Shown: positions 44,555 to 56,164, counted from the first letter of the stretch. The stretch is DNA of 64,000 nt from Pyrrhosoma nymphula (GCA_963573305.1 OY754337.1:76831094-76895093); one strand, 5' to 3'. The notes: a model not told the origin generated them from the letters alone. Numbers and translations: made by a program.

Positions 44555-45126
44555 ACACAATTTCTCGCACGATTAATCTTATCGTGCATTCCCATGTTAC
44601 GAGGAACTCGGGGAAGAAAGATTTAGCGATCTCCAAGATGGCGTTTGCCCACGACCAAATGCAGTAGGCTTGCCGTTTAGGGTTACCGTTTTCGGTGATC
44701 TTTTAGCCCCCCCACCCCCTTCGTTTACAACCGTAGTATTTTTCCTAACCCTCCCTCCCCCGACAAGTACCGTGAACTCTACAAATGAAACTTTCAATTC
44801 AAAAATATTTTCTCAATAATTGAGTGAGTTTATTTTCAGGAATAAGTTGAAATAAGACAAATAAAGCAGCCGAACTAGATACAATAGAACTTTCTACCCT
44901 CAGTTGGAACAAGTAATATTAATTTTTATATCTAATCTAAAAATTAACCATAAATCACATGAAGTTTAAAAAAAACTAGAATTTCTAACGATCCTCAATA
45001 AACAATGTTCCCTTATCCCTCCATGAGCCAATATCGTGGATTATAGTTATTTGATTAGAAGACTCTTGAGAGGGCTGTGTAAGAGTTACTTCTTCTACGG
45101 ACTTTTCGCAACATATTGTCCACGCG
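44555..45126. other. No recognisable feature
   Basis: C-rich patch near 44705-44765; no supported frame. Confidence 0.3.
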
Positions 45127-45262
45127 ATGTTGACGAGTAAGAAACGTAAACAGGCGCATTTTAACAGTTACGTTACTTTGATCGACCCCCCTCGTTACCC
45201 GCCGTAGGTATTTAGGATACCCCCTTCCCCTCTAAGTTGGTAACGTAGTTTATGCACGACCA
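45127..45262 (+). mobile_element. Diverged fragment of the hAT-type element
   Basis: GACGAGTAAGAAACGTAAAC, AGGCGCATTTTAACAG and TTACGTTACTTTGATCGACC parallel the centre of the hAT copies at 20855-20960. Ends not found. Confidence 0.5.
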
Positions 45263-45299
45263 CTTAGTAGCTTCCATGCTCCACATAATTAATGCACGT

Positions 45300-46235
45300 G
45301 CGAAGACGGAACTGCAAAATACTGCTGATGAGCACCTACTCAGAGAAGTTAGATACTCGAGAGTTGATTCACGAGGAATACGTTCGTGAAATTTATGAAA
45401 ATGGCGATTGTTATTAGTTTACAACAAAGTAGCAAATAATATATTACTTTAATTTTATTCCTTATCTTGGATGCGCTGAGTCTCTTTCGTTATTTATGAT
45501 TGGTAGTTGCATGGAAACTCACGGAATAATCGAATAGAGTAAAGTCGATAAACCGTAGTAAAGTTGAATGGAATAAATTCGATACTATAATAGGACTCGA
45601 AGACAATCTCATGCGAGAAATCGTGTGATTCGTATGTCGCACGGCCGTCGTATGCGAGAAACTCAGAGAAACTTGTGCCGTGGGACATGGGCTTTAAAGT
45701 TTCTCCCTATAGCACAGCTCCCCTTTAAGCATTATCCCTTCACTCTTTCCAAAATATATTCACGGTCTTCCCCATCCTCTTCCGTGCTAACGAACCCATT
45801 GCCCGCCGTCATCTCAAACATGTATCTCATCCACCCCACTGTCCGACCCTATTCTCCTCCACGTACGCATGTACTAAACCTATAGATTAGAAAAGTAGGG
45901 ACAACGTTTGTCCCAGACCGATGCCAACAACCGAGGTGATTGGGGATGATAACTGGCATGAAAACATTGTAATATTATGTAGAACATCGCAATTGATGGC
46001 ATCAAATGGCTCAAACTCGCTTAGATACGTGACAATAAATTTTTTCCGTAAAAAATGTTTAATCCCTATCTTCCCCACGTACTGCTGATACTTAGTTAAT
46101 ATACTCCTAAATACTTGTATGCTTATATGCTACCTAGTACTCACAGCACACCGTGCATGCTCTCAGTATGATTCTTGAATCTCTGTACATTTATGTAGTT
46201 TCAACTAAACAACAACTATTGAGTGTCATACATCG
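45300..46235. other. No recognisable feature
   Basis: Unsupported frames only. Confidence 0.3.
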
Positions 46236-46239
46236 TTGC

Positions 46240-46548
46240 AAAAAAGCTCTGAGACCCGATTATAAAAAGTCTGGGTAACGATTAGCTCTGAAATCTCTGT
46301 CCATTTATGTTGTTGCAAAATACTAATAAATAACTACCTAATACTTGTTGCAAAATACTATTACATTGGTAGCATACCGATAGTGTAGTGCATGCTTGTG
46401 AGGCTTCACCTCCTGACAAGCATTAGCGATTTATGCTAATGCATCAATAGTCGCAGTTACGCTAACGTTAATAGGGCATGTTGGTGACTACTCACCCCCT
46501 GCCACACACCCTTGAGGTGGCTTGCAGGGTATTTTGTAGATGTACCTA
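46240..46548 (+). mobile_element. LINE 3' UTR fragment
   Basis: CCATTTATGTTGTTGCAAAA, GTGCATGCTTGTGAGGCTTC, CCCCCTGCCACACACCC and GGCTTGCAGGGTATTTTGTA with a GATGTA tail. Same family as 23755-24245, 27414-27630 and 44248-44550. Confidence 0.7.
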
Positions 46549-46549
46549 C

Positions 46550-47820
46550 TGGATAAGTCTGTTTTGGTTGCGCTCGGGGTCGTTGCCCGTATTTTCCCAA
46601 TCTCGAGCTTTCAGTATGTACGTGCACCACAGTGATTGTACGTACACTCTCTCCACAATCATTCGCCTCTCCAGTCTCGCTTGTTTCACTCGGACGCCAA
46701 TTGTCTTCCCTAATTCTCTCCCGCCCACTGCGCGCGCCACCAGCAACTTCACTTCCTCGTTTTCACCGTCCCTCGGCCCGAATTTCAAAAGCCTCCAATC
46801 TTATCTCAATCTGCACATCCTCGTTCCTCATCTCCCCCAGAATCTGCGTCTGCTTAAGCTCACCCTCGTGCTATATGGAATGATGGTATAACACCAATGA
46901 GTGAGAATTCGCAATGGAAAATGATGGCTGGGTTGTTGACATTGCATTTCAATATATGATTCTTGTCTTTTAACCATGGATCTTTTAACTATGAGTTGTT
47001 CGCAGGCCGAATACAAGATAAGATGGCGTCTTGTGGATTGAAAGTTACGCCAGATTTTTGGAAAAAAATAGTCCACTATCGGTATCGCGCGAAACTTCTC
47101 CAGTAACTTTATCCTAAAAACTATAGTTTTTATAAATAGTTTTCGGTTCATATTTCCCTGGATGATTCGTCACGCCAATACCATTGTTTACGGCATACTA
47201 ACTGAACAATCAATCCATTAGTTATGGACCGTTGCGCGATGGATTTATATAACCTTTGGCTATTTTCCCATATGGTTAAAGCTACTCTCTTCTTCCCGTT
47301 CTTTGATTCCCAAGTCATGTAACGTCTGTTGCTGTTATACACAAAACCGGTGCTTTTACAATTGAGACTGCGGGTATTTTTACGGAGTTTTTGTGGAGAG
47401 AGCATCTGGAAAATATTATGACCTAGCCCCTCATCCAAATTTTCAATCTATTCATGACCTTAGCATCAATGATTTGATGTTATCAGTTTCTGGAGACCTA
47501 GAATATCGATTTTCTGGAGACCTAGATTAAAATCACATTTGATCGACGTTATAAAGTGAATTTAATGGATTTAGCATATTTTTGCTCAATTTCGTCATAT
47601 TAGAGGTTTGAAAACGTTGTGGGTGAGGCGAGCGCACGGTCATAGGAGCCTAGAGCATGGGATGCAATAGAGACGCCACCGGCGAGGAAAGTTGTCCCCA
47701 GGAGAAACACCAGGCGTGCGACGTCAGACAAGGCAAGGCTTTCCACAAGGCAATTCCACTTTTTACCTTTTTAAATTCAGATGATGGTTTCGAATCTTAC
47801 TTGATGGAATTCCTTGATAT
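46550..47820. other. No recognisable feature
   Basis: Overlapping frames at 46478-46891 on both strands have no recognisable homology and I do not call a gene. Confidence 0.3.
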
Positions 47821-47859
47821 CAGGGATGATTAGCACTGAAATTCCACATGGCAATTGAT

Positions 47860-47903
47860 TCACTGACACGACCGGTTTCGCCGCTGAGCAGCATCTTCAG
47901 GTG
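47860..47903 (-). ncRNA. Hammerhead ribozyme motif, intact core
   Basis: On the minus strand CAC, core CTGAAGA (plus 47900-47894; position 7 is free in the consensus), stem II GCTGC-TCA-GCGGC, GAAA, stem III ACCGGT, cleavage base C at plus 47870, then GTGTC. Stem I is short (CAC/GTG). The facing plus-strand motif at 47911-47940 has CCGAAGA, altering an invariant base, so only this arm looks catalytic. Confidence 0.65.
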
Positions 47904-48518
47904 AACCAACCGAAGATGCAGCTGTGCAGCGAAACCGGTCGTGTCAATAAATCTATTACGACGTGGAATTGCAGTGTTACTTCTCCTATCCCCTTTTTAA
48001 ATTCAATACTCTCACGTATTAAATTTCCTATGGAGACAGATTCAGGCGGAATTTTAAAACTTTTAGACCTAATACTTTCTAAGACTCTTCCATCAATAAT
48101 AATAGGCATAAATTCGCAATACGCCGTAAACCCACACACACAGACCATGTCATTCCACCCGTGGTCCCTCAAAACCGCGGGGTTCAACTAGTTGATTCAT
48201 CGAACCTGAACCATTCCGCTAACTAAAGATGATCTTGACAAAGGATTAAGTGTCATTAGACAAATAGCAAAGGCTAACGGCTATGAAGTAAATATAGTCG
48301 ATAAAATATTAAACAAGAAACGCGATAGTATGGCTTTACAACATATTACACATTTGCGACTACCCAATGATAAAAAAACAAAAATGTGCATCGCTACCCG
48401 ACTTAGGAAAAATGTCATTCCAAGCAGCCAAATCCTTTCCCAGGGACAGTTAGTTATTGAGTTAATTTTTACACACCAATGACCCAAGGTAAAATATTCA
48501 ACAACGCCAAAGACTCGT

Positions 48519-48976
48519 GAAGACGTGAACGTGAAAACGTTTACGTGAAAATATTCGTGAGGGCAGTGGCACTCTACGGATCAGAAGCATGGACCATTGG
48601 AAAAACTGACCAGAAAAGAATAGAAGCCTTCGAGACATGGTGCTGGAGGAGGATGCTAAAGATCAAATGGACGGATAGGGTGAGAAACGAAGAGGTATAC
48701 AGAAGAATTGGAGAAGAAAGGACACTGTGGAGCACCATACGCCAAAGAAGAACACGGTGGGTTGGCCATGTTATGAGACACAACGAGTACATAAGTAGCA
48801 TAATGGAGGAAAAAATTGAAGGGAAAGTTCCCAGAGGAAGACCAAGAGACAAGTACTTGGGGAAAGTCAAGAGGGATACGGGGAAGAAGAACCATAAGTG
48901 AAGGAAATGGCATGGGATAGGGCGAAATGGAGGGCTGCAATATACCAATCCTATGATTGTAATACTATGATGCTAC
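48519..48976 (+). mobile_element. LINE insertion with 10-base TSD
   Basis: Encodes VRAVALYGSEAWTIGKTDQK, FETWCWRRMLKIKWTDRVRN, TRWVGHVMRHNE and GKVPRGRPRDKYLGKVKRD, the C-terminus of an endonuclease-RT LINE, open for 118 codons. AAAGACTCGT occurs at 48509-48518 and 48977-48986. Excising it joins the PLE reading frame at AKDS/FDTM. Recent: the coding fragment has no stops. Confidence 0.9.
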
Positions 48977-49735
48977 AAAGACTCGTTTGACACCATGATC
49001 GACTCAGGAGTCTACAAAATAAAATGTGACATGTGCGGTGCGGTGTACGTTGGACAAACAGGGAGGCGCTTCATACCTAACTCGTGAGTCCCAACAGTAA
49101 ATAGAGATCCCATATCCCACTTCGCCAAACATCTAATGGAGGAATATCACCACTCCAATTTTGATGTGAAAATACTCCGTAACCAAGATAAAAGAACGCC
49201 GCTTAGGACGTGATGGAACGATGGGAAATCGTTGAGAGGAGAAGGAAGAAAACAAAATTGTTTAATTGTATTGAATTTGACACCCACTCCCCAATATTGG
49301 ATGCTTGTTACGATTTGACCTCACATTGCCTCACAATTAACCAAACCCCACCTACCTTCCCCCACTCCCTCTCTAAAAAACTTCATCTTATCTCCGCTTC
49401 CATTCCTTTCTTTTTACGGCAATGGCGTATTCCGTATGGGGACGAACAAAGGACCTCATTACATAAAGATGATTTTAACCGCCCCTACCCTCTCTACCCC
49501 CTCCTATGATTTTTTCCCTTTCACGTGCTAACATTTCCTCCTTCCCTTCCTCTCCCCCTCCCCCCCCCCCATAGGATTGAAACACACATATATATGACAA
49601 AAGAGGTTGTTTTTAATCATTGTACTTGATGATGGCTGCGTGACAGCCGAAACACGCGTTGTCCTAGGTTGTTTCAATAAAGTGGACAGTACTATATCAG
49701 TCGTCATTCATCTCATAGTTTTCCAGTAATGAAGG

Positions 49736-49916
49736 TACGCTAAATTGTTTTTTTTCTAGAACCAGCTAAATATTGTTATGGGATATTATTCGTGCGCACC
49801 ACGCAAGATGTAATATATTGTACTATTTGGCCTTTTACAGGAGGGATTGGATTCATTCATCCCCCGACAGGGCGGTACGCCTGCATTTTTGCTAAACTGT
49901 AGAAAAAACACATGGA
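49736..49916. other. No recognisable feature
   Basis: Flank between the PLE and repeat R2. Confidence 0.3.
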
Positions 49917-50105
49917 TACTAGAATTTAAGGATGGCAGACACCCAACTTCGGCGTGATACCTTTTCTGAAGCTGCCAACCGCGGCGCCACTATCACGAAC
50001 GAGTCACTTGAATCAGATGATCCCTATGTATCACACGTATTTTCTCTTTTTTCAATTTCGAACTAAGGGAAATTACGGATAGTTTGGAAGAAACTTTGTG
50101 TATTC
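49917..50105 (+). repeat. Dispersed repeat R2, split copy, 5' part
   Basis: Matches the first part of 32917-33366 (AAGCTGCCAACCGCGGCGCC, ATTTCGAACTAAGGGAAAT). The match breaks after TTTGGAAGAAACT and resumes at 51995. Confidence 0.7.
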
Positions 50106-50296
50106 TGTAAGTTTTATTCTTTGTATATTCTGTAGGTTTTATTCGTCAAATGAAAATGTTAGAACGATCACGATTACAAAACAAAATCATTAGCGTCAGT
50201 ATGAGTAATGAGCGTAATTCACGAGTAGTTGGATTCGGTAATACATGCTTTCAATGATCACATCAAAGAAATTTACATCACATAGAGAAGACCCAA

Positions 50297-51960
50297 GTGG
50301 GGTTAGCTAGTCCCCCATCGGGGGCCTCCCCAGGTGGCGGGTAGGGGAACGCTCGACTTCATGTAGGGCACCGGGGAAATAGAATACCCGGGGTGGACCA
50401 AACTAGCATCAAAATCCAGGGGCGACTGACCTATAGTAGGCGGCCACCTGGTCTGCATCTGTTCCCAGTGGGGCGGCAGCTAGAAAACCTGGCAAAGGTA
50501 TACATTGCAAATTCAAATCTATGCGATGGCAAAAACAAAAGGAATCATTACCCCAGGTGGCAGCCCAGGTTTTCTGGAAAATCCACCCTCCTTTATGGAG
50601 GCCGGTCCCACGGATTCTGGGGGGGACCATCTTTCGCATTCAGATGACCCATTTAATTATAAGAATTAAATTTTACTAAATTTAAATTAAATTAATTAAA
50701 TAACATTATAATTAGTAGAACACCACCAACAGTGAAAAATAATACATCAAGAACGGAGCAGGAGAATGAAATGCTAAGAGATAGACTCAGAGACATGGAG
50801 GAACAAATGCTGCAGATGAAGCAGATAGTTGAGTGACTCACACAGGCGTTCCTCAAGGAAGTGTGCTGGGACCCATACTGTACCTATTATATACAAATGG
50901 TTTGCCAAACAGAGAAGAAACTACAGTTGCAACATTTGCTGATGATACAGCAATCATCGCAATGGGCGAGAAAGTTGAAATGGCAACAGATAGGCTCCAA
51001 AGATCTGTTACATAAGTATCTGAATGGACTAAACGATGGAGGATCAAAATTAATAAAGCTAAATCAGAACATATTAATTTTACCAATAAGACAATAGAAA
51101 GAATAAGAGTCAATATCAATGGACAGGTTGTGCCATATGCCAACACAGTAAAATATCTGGGCATGACGCTGGATACCAAACTCAAATGGAATGAGCATGT
51201 CAAGATAAAGAAGGAAGAATTAAACATAAAATATAGGAAAATGCACTAGATCTTAGGAAGAAGCTCGCAATTGACAGTCGAAAACAAATTTTTGTTATAC
51301 AAACAAATACTGAGGCCTGTTTGGACCTATGGAATCCAACTATGGGGATACACAAAGAAGAGTAACATAAAGATCATACAAACATTCCAAAATAAAGTAC
51401 TTAGAAATATAGAAAATGCGCCTTGGTACATCAGAAATGACAATCTCCATAGAGATTTAAAAATAAAACATGTTACTGAAATAGTTCAAAAATATGCAGA
51501 GCAGCAAGGGCAACGGGTACAGACCCATGTAAACAGAGAGATGACGAAAGTGGCGGAAGAAGCTCCAGTCTTGTTAAGGAGACTCAAAAGACTGAAGCCC
51601 CATGACCTAGTAAAGCAGGGGAATTAACCAGTGAAGCCTAGAGTGAAAATTACCGTAAAAACTCACAATACAGGGGAGTAGCCAGTGGGCTGTACCCCAT
51701 CAATGGGAGTAGCCAGTGGGCTGTACCCCATCAATGGGAGTAGCCAGTGGGCTATCACCAACGACGAAAGCATGAAAGAGAAGCTGCTAGATGAGCTTGC
51801 TCAGTTGTAGCCAATGGGAGGTGTTTTAGTGGGTTAGAGTCCCACACTACTGTGAGCTACGGGGCTCACAGTGTCAAACAAGAGATTGTCACCTACGCTC
51901 GTTATAAAAAAAAACAGGGAAGAAAAACCAAAATCTGTCAAAATAATAAGAGGTCTGCAA
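50297..51960 (+). mobile_element. Internally deleted jockey-like LINE
   Basis: GC-rich 5' UTR (CCCCCATCGGGGGCCTCCCC, GGTGGCGGGTAGGGGAACGC), then an ORF1-type coiled-coil tail (NEMLRDRLRDMEEQMLQMKQ) that stops at 50833. It passes directly into the RT block THTGVPQGSVLGPILYLLYT, followed by TFADDTAIIAMG (FADD), VKYLGMTLDTKLKWNEH, ILRPVWTYGIQLWG and NLHRDLKIKHV. Its C-terminal RRLKRLKPHDLV is typical of jockey. The 3' UTR has GGGTTAGAGTCCCACACTAC and ends near an A-run at about 51910. The endonuclease and N-terminal RT are deleted; stops occur at 51013 and 51247. Confidence 0.85.
51674..51755 (+). repeat. 31-base tandem repeat in LINE 3' UTR
   Basis: Units begin at 51674, 51705 and 51736 (GGGAGTAGCCAGTGGGCT). 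The first two units are identical; the third is partial. Lies in the 3' UTR of the jockey-like element. Confidence 0.9.
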
Positions 51961-51994
51961 TGGATACATGGGTAATCATCAGCATCGACCATGA

Positions 51995-52204
51995 TTTGTC
52001 ATACGGTAATGTGAAGAATACAATAGAGTACTTACATTATCCCTAAACAAGCTTCTGTTCTTTACACCTAAAATTTTGTTCTTTCTCACAGTTGCAGAAT
52101 ACCTTGTGGAGCATCCAGGAACAAAGCAAGATCTTTTACCAATTTTTAGTCGAGCAATCAATCTTTTTCGATACTAACAATCGGAAATCTCCACAAGCTG
52201 CCAT
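51995..52204 (+). repeat. Dispersed repeat R2, split copy, 3' part
   Basis: Resumes the R2 match (ATACGGTAATGTGAAGAATA, AATTTTGTTCTTTCTCACAG, GCATCCAGGAACAAAGCAAG). The jockey-like element sits between this and 49917-50105. Confidence 0.75.
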
Positions 52205-52336
52205 TTGTAAACTAAGTGACACTATGCCTCCGAGTCCTCACAAATGCCACCTATCGAACAACTTCAAAAAATATAACCAAAAAACAATGAAAGCGTCCTG
52301 AACTTGGCGGGGCTGAAAAAACTGATCTCTCCATTG

Positions 52337-52459
52337 TTTCTGGGTTGTCACCGCGTTGGAACTTTGTTGTTGACGACAGCTTCTCTAGTATTCCAATCAG
52401 CGTCAAACCAGTGAAACTGTCGTCAACAACAAAGTTTCAACGCGGTGACAACCCAGAAA
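52337..52459. repeat. 43-bp inverted repeat, 42/43 identical
   Basis: 52337-52379 (TTTCTGGGTTGTCACCGCGT...) pairs with 52417-52459 around a 37-base spacer, one mismatch. No flanking transposon is recognised. A transcript would fold into a strong hairpin. Confidence 0.85.
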
Positions 52460-54329
52460 AAATGGTGAGATCAACCGATCAACGCCGTGGAAACCTAAGA
52501 ATCAACGTTGTAGAAAAAACTTACGATCAATTCTTTGCGTTCATTAATTAAGAGGTATCAACTTTCAAACATCCTGTTTTTGAGAGTCGCACCTGCTGTG
52601 AAACGCGATATCTCGAAAATCGTTATCGATATCTGGAAATATACTAACAAATTTTTTTTTATAGGGCCTATAATTAGGTAAAAAATTAAAGAAACGGAGG
52701 GGCTGCGGTCATTTCTCGCGCACTTGGACATGGAATTGCCCACATATTTTTTATATCGCAATGCGAATCTTGTTGAAAAAGAGATCTAAATAATCATTCT
52801 GGAACCATGAAAAATGCCAACGTTTAGACTGTAACGTAAAGTCAACGTCAAGATAACGGTAACGTAAAATAATTCATGGCAAGTGGAAATACACAAATCT
52901 GCCTTTTAAAATGCGACAATCTACAAACCCTAAGATTTAGACTGTTGTATTTGGAAACTGCACTGGGAACTCTTGAGCATAAACTCATAGATCAGGACCA
53001 CAGATATATAAGTTTCAAAAGATTATAACAGAATACACACCTATCTATTGATGTTATAGCCACAAATGTTAACAAACTAAGATTCAAAACTTTTAATTAT
53101 AAATCTCAGTATTGAAATTTATTCTCTAACATGCCACAATGTAACGTTGCCACCACATACATTCCTCAGCCGGAAGCTTGTCTGATAGGTGAGAGAACAG
53201 CTCGTCAAAAATTACACAAAACAAGGCACGTGATTGGGTGACAACTTTTCCGAGTTGCCAGTGGCGACCCAGAAAGATATGATGCCCATAAAATTACATT
53301 AAAGATTTTTCTTGATATGTTTAAAAAACTGAACGCATATTTAGGTGAATAACTTTTGGAAAGCATTGGCATATTTCGATTGAGTTCCCGTCTCTTCTTG
53401 AAAATGAATAAAGGCTGCCTGTGAGTGCTTTGAGTTATGCTTGTGGATCTGATCAACGGTGCCAAAATACTCAAAAGTGAATCGAATGGTGAACATACTT
53501 ATTATTTTTCACCAAACGAATCTAACTTATTACTAGTGAGAGTTGGGGCAGACTATCATTAAAAAAGCATTTATTTGTATGTCTTCAAAACCGCGTTAAA
53601 CTTTATTTTTACCTACTCTATTTCACAATGTTCATATCTTCTTGCTCCAAGCGATAGAAGCGTCAGGTATATGCGAGGACTTAAAAAAATCCTTCTTCTT
53701 CACGAATTCCATCCCTGATATCATAAAATATAGGTATCACATCCAATCAACAGCACATTGCATCGCTAAGAGTATAATATAAACAAGAGTATAGCAATTG
53801 TAGCAATTTCACGAAATTTAAATTCGCCGCTAAAATAGTAGTTTGTTAAACCTCAATATATAAATACTTACCTATTTGCACATGAAGAAATACCTAGAAT
53901 ATTTTACTGTAATATTGATTCCAGCGCTAGTAATGTACTAGTAAATAATAAAGACGACAAACAACATAAACTACAAAATACAACGTAAAAATTGTTTTCA
54001 AAACAAGCGTTTTTTTAACTATGGCTGATATATTCCGTGCCCGCCTCTTCAATACATACTTGTGAAATGATAAACCACCTCTCTTCGATTTTTCTAGGTA
54101 ATTAAATGGAAAACAGCAAAAAGGCATTTCGAAAAAATATTTTAAAACATTGATTTTCAACCATATGAGGAATTTTCTTTAGCTTAGTCCCTTGGCTCAA
54201 GTGTAGTGTATATTTACACATCAATCAGTTACTATCTGAGGTGCAAGCTTGCTCTGGCCCCACTAACAATACATTTAAAAGGATCCCCAGGCGTCTCTAT
54301 CGTATACATGCTCGAAGGGCGAGAGTATT
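52460..54329. other. No recognisable feature
   Basis: AT-rich; no supported frame, repeat or RNA. Confidence 0.3.
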
Positions 54330-55041
54330 GAATGAAAATTTTAAATAATTGAATGTTTTACACCTAAGGCATTTGTTTGTGTACAAGGTCCTTAGGATTT
54401 ACTACAATCGTTGCGGCGAAATGAAGGTACCACGAGTACATGAGCTGCACTGTCATCTCAATATTGTCATACCAAGACCTAGAACTGAAATTTTTAGACA
54501 GAGCTATCTTTTCTTGGGGCCCAAAATTTATTGTGCATTACCAAAATATATTGTAAACATAAGAAGCGAAGGCAAATGTAGAAGTCTGGAGACAAAGTTG
54601 TTTATTACTGAGGATGTATCTTATTCATTTTTGAAAAAAGTGTATGTAAATATGAAAATAATACTTATTATGGTTATATTTATCAATTTGTTAACTGAAA
54701 GATAAACTTCAGTTATTCTTTGGCTAAATGTAAGATTTAGTCATTTGTCATTCTGTAAACTGAAAGATCAACTTCATTTATTTGTTTGGTAAAATGTGAT
54801 ATTCTGGTTATTTTAAAACATATTTGTAATTGTATGTAGCTATACCAGTTGGAAAGACAGTGATTAACTGTTTGTCTTGTGAAAACACACAGTTAATATG
54901 TATTTGTTCAAAGGACGATCGAGTCGGTAACCCCACATTGGTCATTTTCCTAAGGGGTACCTATGTTTCCGATTAATTTGATGTGCCATTGCTGATGTAA
55001 TTATTTGTTGTCAAGGAATAAATTCTTTATTATTATTATTC
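54330..55041 (+). mobile_element. LINE 3' end with ATT tail
   Basis: A 118-codon frame contains VYKVLRIYYNRCG, VPRPRTEIFRQSYLFLGPKI (V(P)R.RT...RQSF.Y.GP..(F/Y)N.LP in LINE C-termini) and YCALPKYI. A non-coding 3' UTR ends AATAAATTCTTTATTATTATT, a simple-repeat tail. Strongly 5'-truncated. Confidence 0.65.
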
Positions 55042-55044
55042 GAG

Positions 55045-55591
55045 TTCTGGATGTGGTTGAGGGGAATAAAACGGCAAACTTCTAGATTATTTTGATAAAT
55101 GAAGCTTAGAGGATTTCTCTTATTTCCGATGGGAGCTTTTTATCTGTCCAGTGCTCCACCAAGAACAATTTATTGGTACATTACAAATACATGCACTCAT
55201 CTTTAATCCATGAAGTATTAAAGTAAACGTTTGGTTGACAAAGTATATTATTACTTAACGCCGAAAAAATACCTATAGGAACACGATATCCTCCTTTACG
55301 TTTACTGTAAGATAAAGTACTATTACTTGAAGATTTCCTTATTCAGCTTTAAAAATTTTAGTGGTCAGTAGGCATTGAAATACTTGCGAGTCGTCTGTTC
55401 ACTCCGTCTCTACCTAGACGATCTTGAGTATGAGTGTGGGTATGGCAATACACTGTTGAAACTAGGTTGCGTTGATAAAAAAAACTTTGCCAGTGGAAAT
55501 TAGCAGTACATAGTCCTTTTAACACGAAGCAAGTGACCTGAGTCACATCTGGAATCGCGCTCTTTTATTTCCGTAAATGTAGTGTCACCTT
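55045..55591. other. No recognisable feature
   Basis: Nothing identified. Confidence 0.3.
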
Positions 55592-56160
55592 TTAAGGTAG
55601 TTTGAGCGATATATTTATTCGCCTAGAATTTGATGATTTTTACGTCATTTTAAAGAAAAAAAACTCCCATCTTTCCAATGGTTTCAAAATACTTACCCCT
55701 TGCCGAACTACAATTCGAGCAATTTGCCTAAAAATGTAAGCTGTTTTACATAGGATACATTGCGGCTGTGCGCTCCATAGGGAGAAAATAGAAAAATAAA
55801 TAGGAATTTAAAACACCTAGAATTTTTCAAAAAACTAACGGTGTATATTTCGTATGTTTTATCAACTATTTATAAAAATTAAACAAATACTCACCGCAGT
55901 AATTTTTACATAATCGCAAAAACATCATTGTGAAGGCGTTTTAGCCGCACGGCGTGAAAAAAATGAGTCAAGTTGAGAGATTTATGTGGTTATATTTATT
56001 TAATTACTGAGAGTTTTGGAAATATATAGCTATAATATTTTGCACCATTAATATTACAATATTTACTTCAAGTTTATACAGTTATTACAGACGATGACAT
56101 TAAAAAATAAAATGTGTTCTCCATTATGACAAGGGAACTATCTCGCTCAAACTAACTTGA
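55592..56160 (+). mobile_element. TTAA-bounded MITE, copy 3
   Basis: Left end TTAAGGTAGTTTGAGCGA; right end TCGCTCAAACTAACTTGA, with TTGA in place of TTAA. Interior colinear with copies 1 and 2 (CCCCTTGCCGAACTA, CGGCTGTGCGCTCCATAGGG). Confidence 0.85.
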
Positions 56161-56164
56161 GGTA

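Larger units (their letters stand above)
47825..49735 (+). mobile_element. Penelope-like element, split by a LINE
   Basis: It starts with an inverted pair of termini (47825-47990) around ACCGGTTTCG/CGAAACCGGT. The coding part 48190-48480 reads IPLTKDDLDKGLSVIRQIAK and ANGYEVNIVDKILNKK, the PLE region after the RT. After the inserted LINE (48519-48976) it resumes FDTMIDSGVYKIKCDMC and GAVYVGQTGRRF, the GIY-YIG nuclease, then PISHFAKHLMEEYHHSNFD. A polypyrimidine stretch (49500-49570) and a hammerhead-like tail with TTTCAATAAAGTGGAC follow. The RT catalytic region is missing and several stops are present. Confidence 0.8.

Noticed and set aside
46478..46891. 137-codon plus frame
   Set aside because: Starts inside a LINE 3' UTR fragment, has no recognisable domain, and a competing minus frame covers the same place.
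49560..49573. Run of C as a CRISPR or regulatory signal
   Set aside because: It is part of a polypyrimidine stretch inside the PLE remnant; no repeat-spacer structure exists in the window.
49625..49665. Hammerhead at the 3' end of the PLE at 47.8-49.7 kb
   Set aside because: Stem II (GGCTG/CAGCC) and GAAAC are good, but the core reads TTGATGA, changing the invariant C, and stem I does not pair. Treated as decayed.
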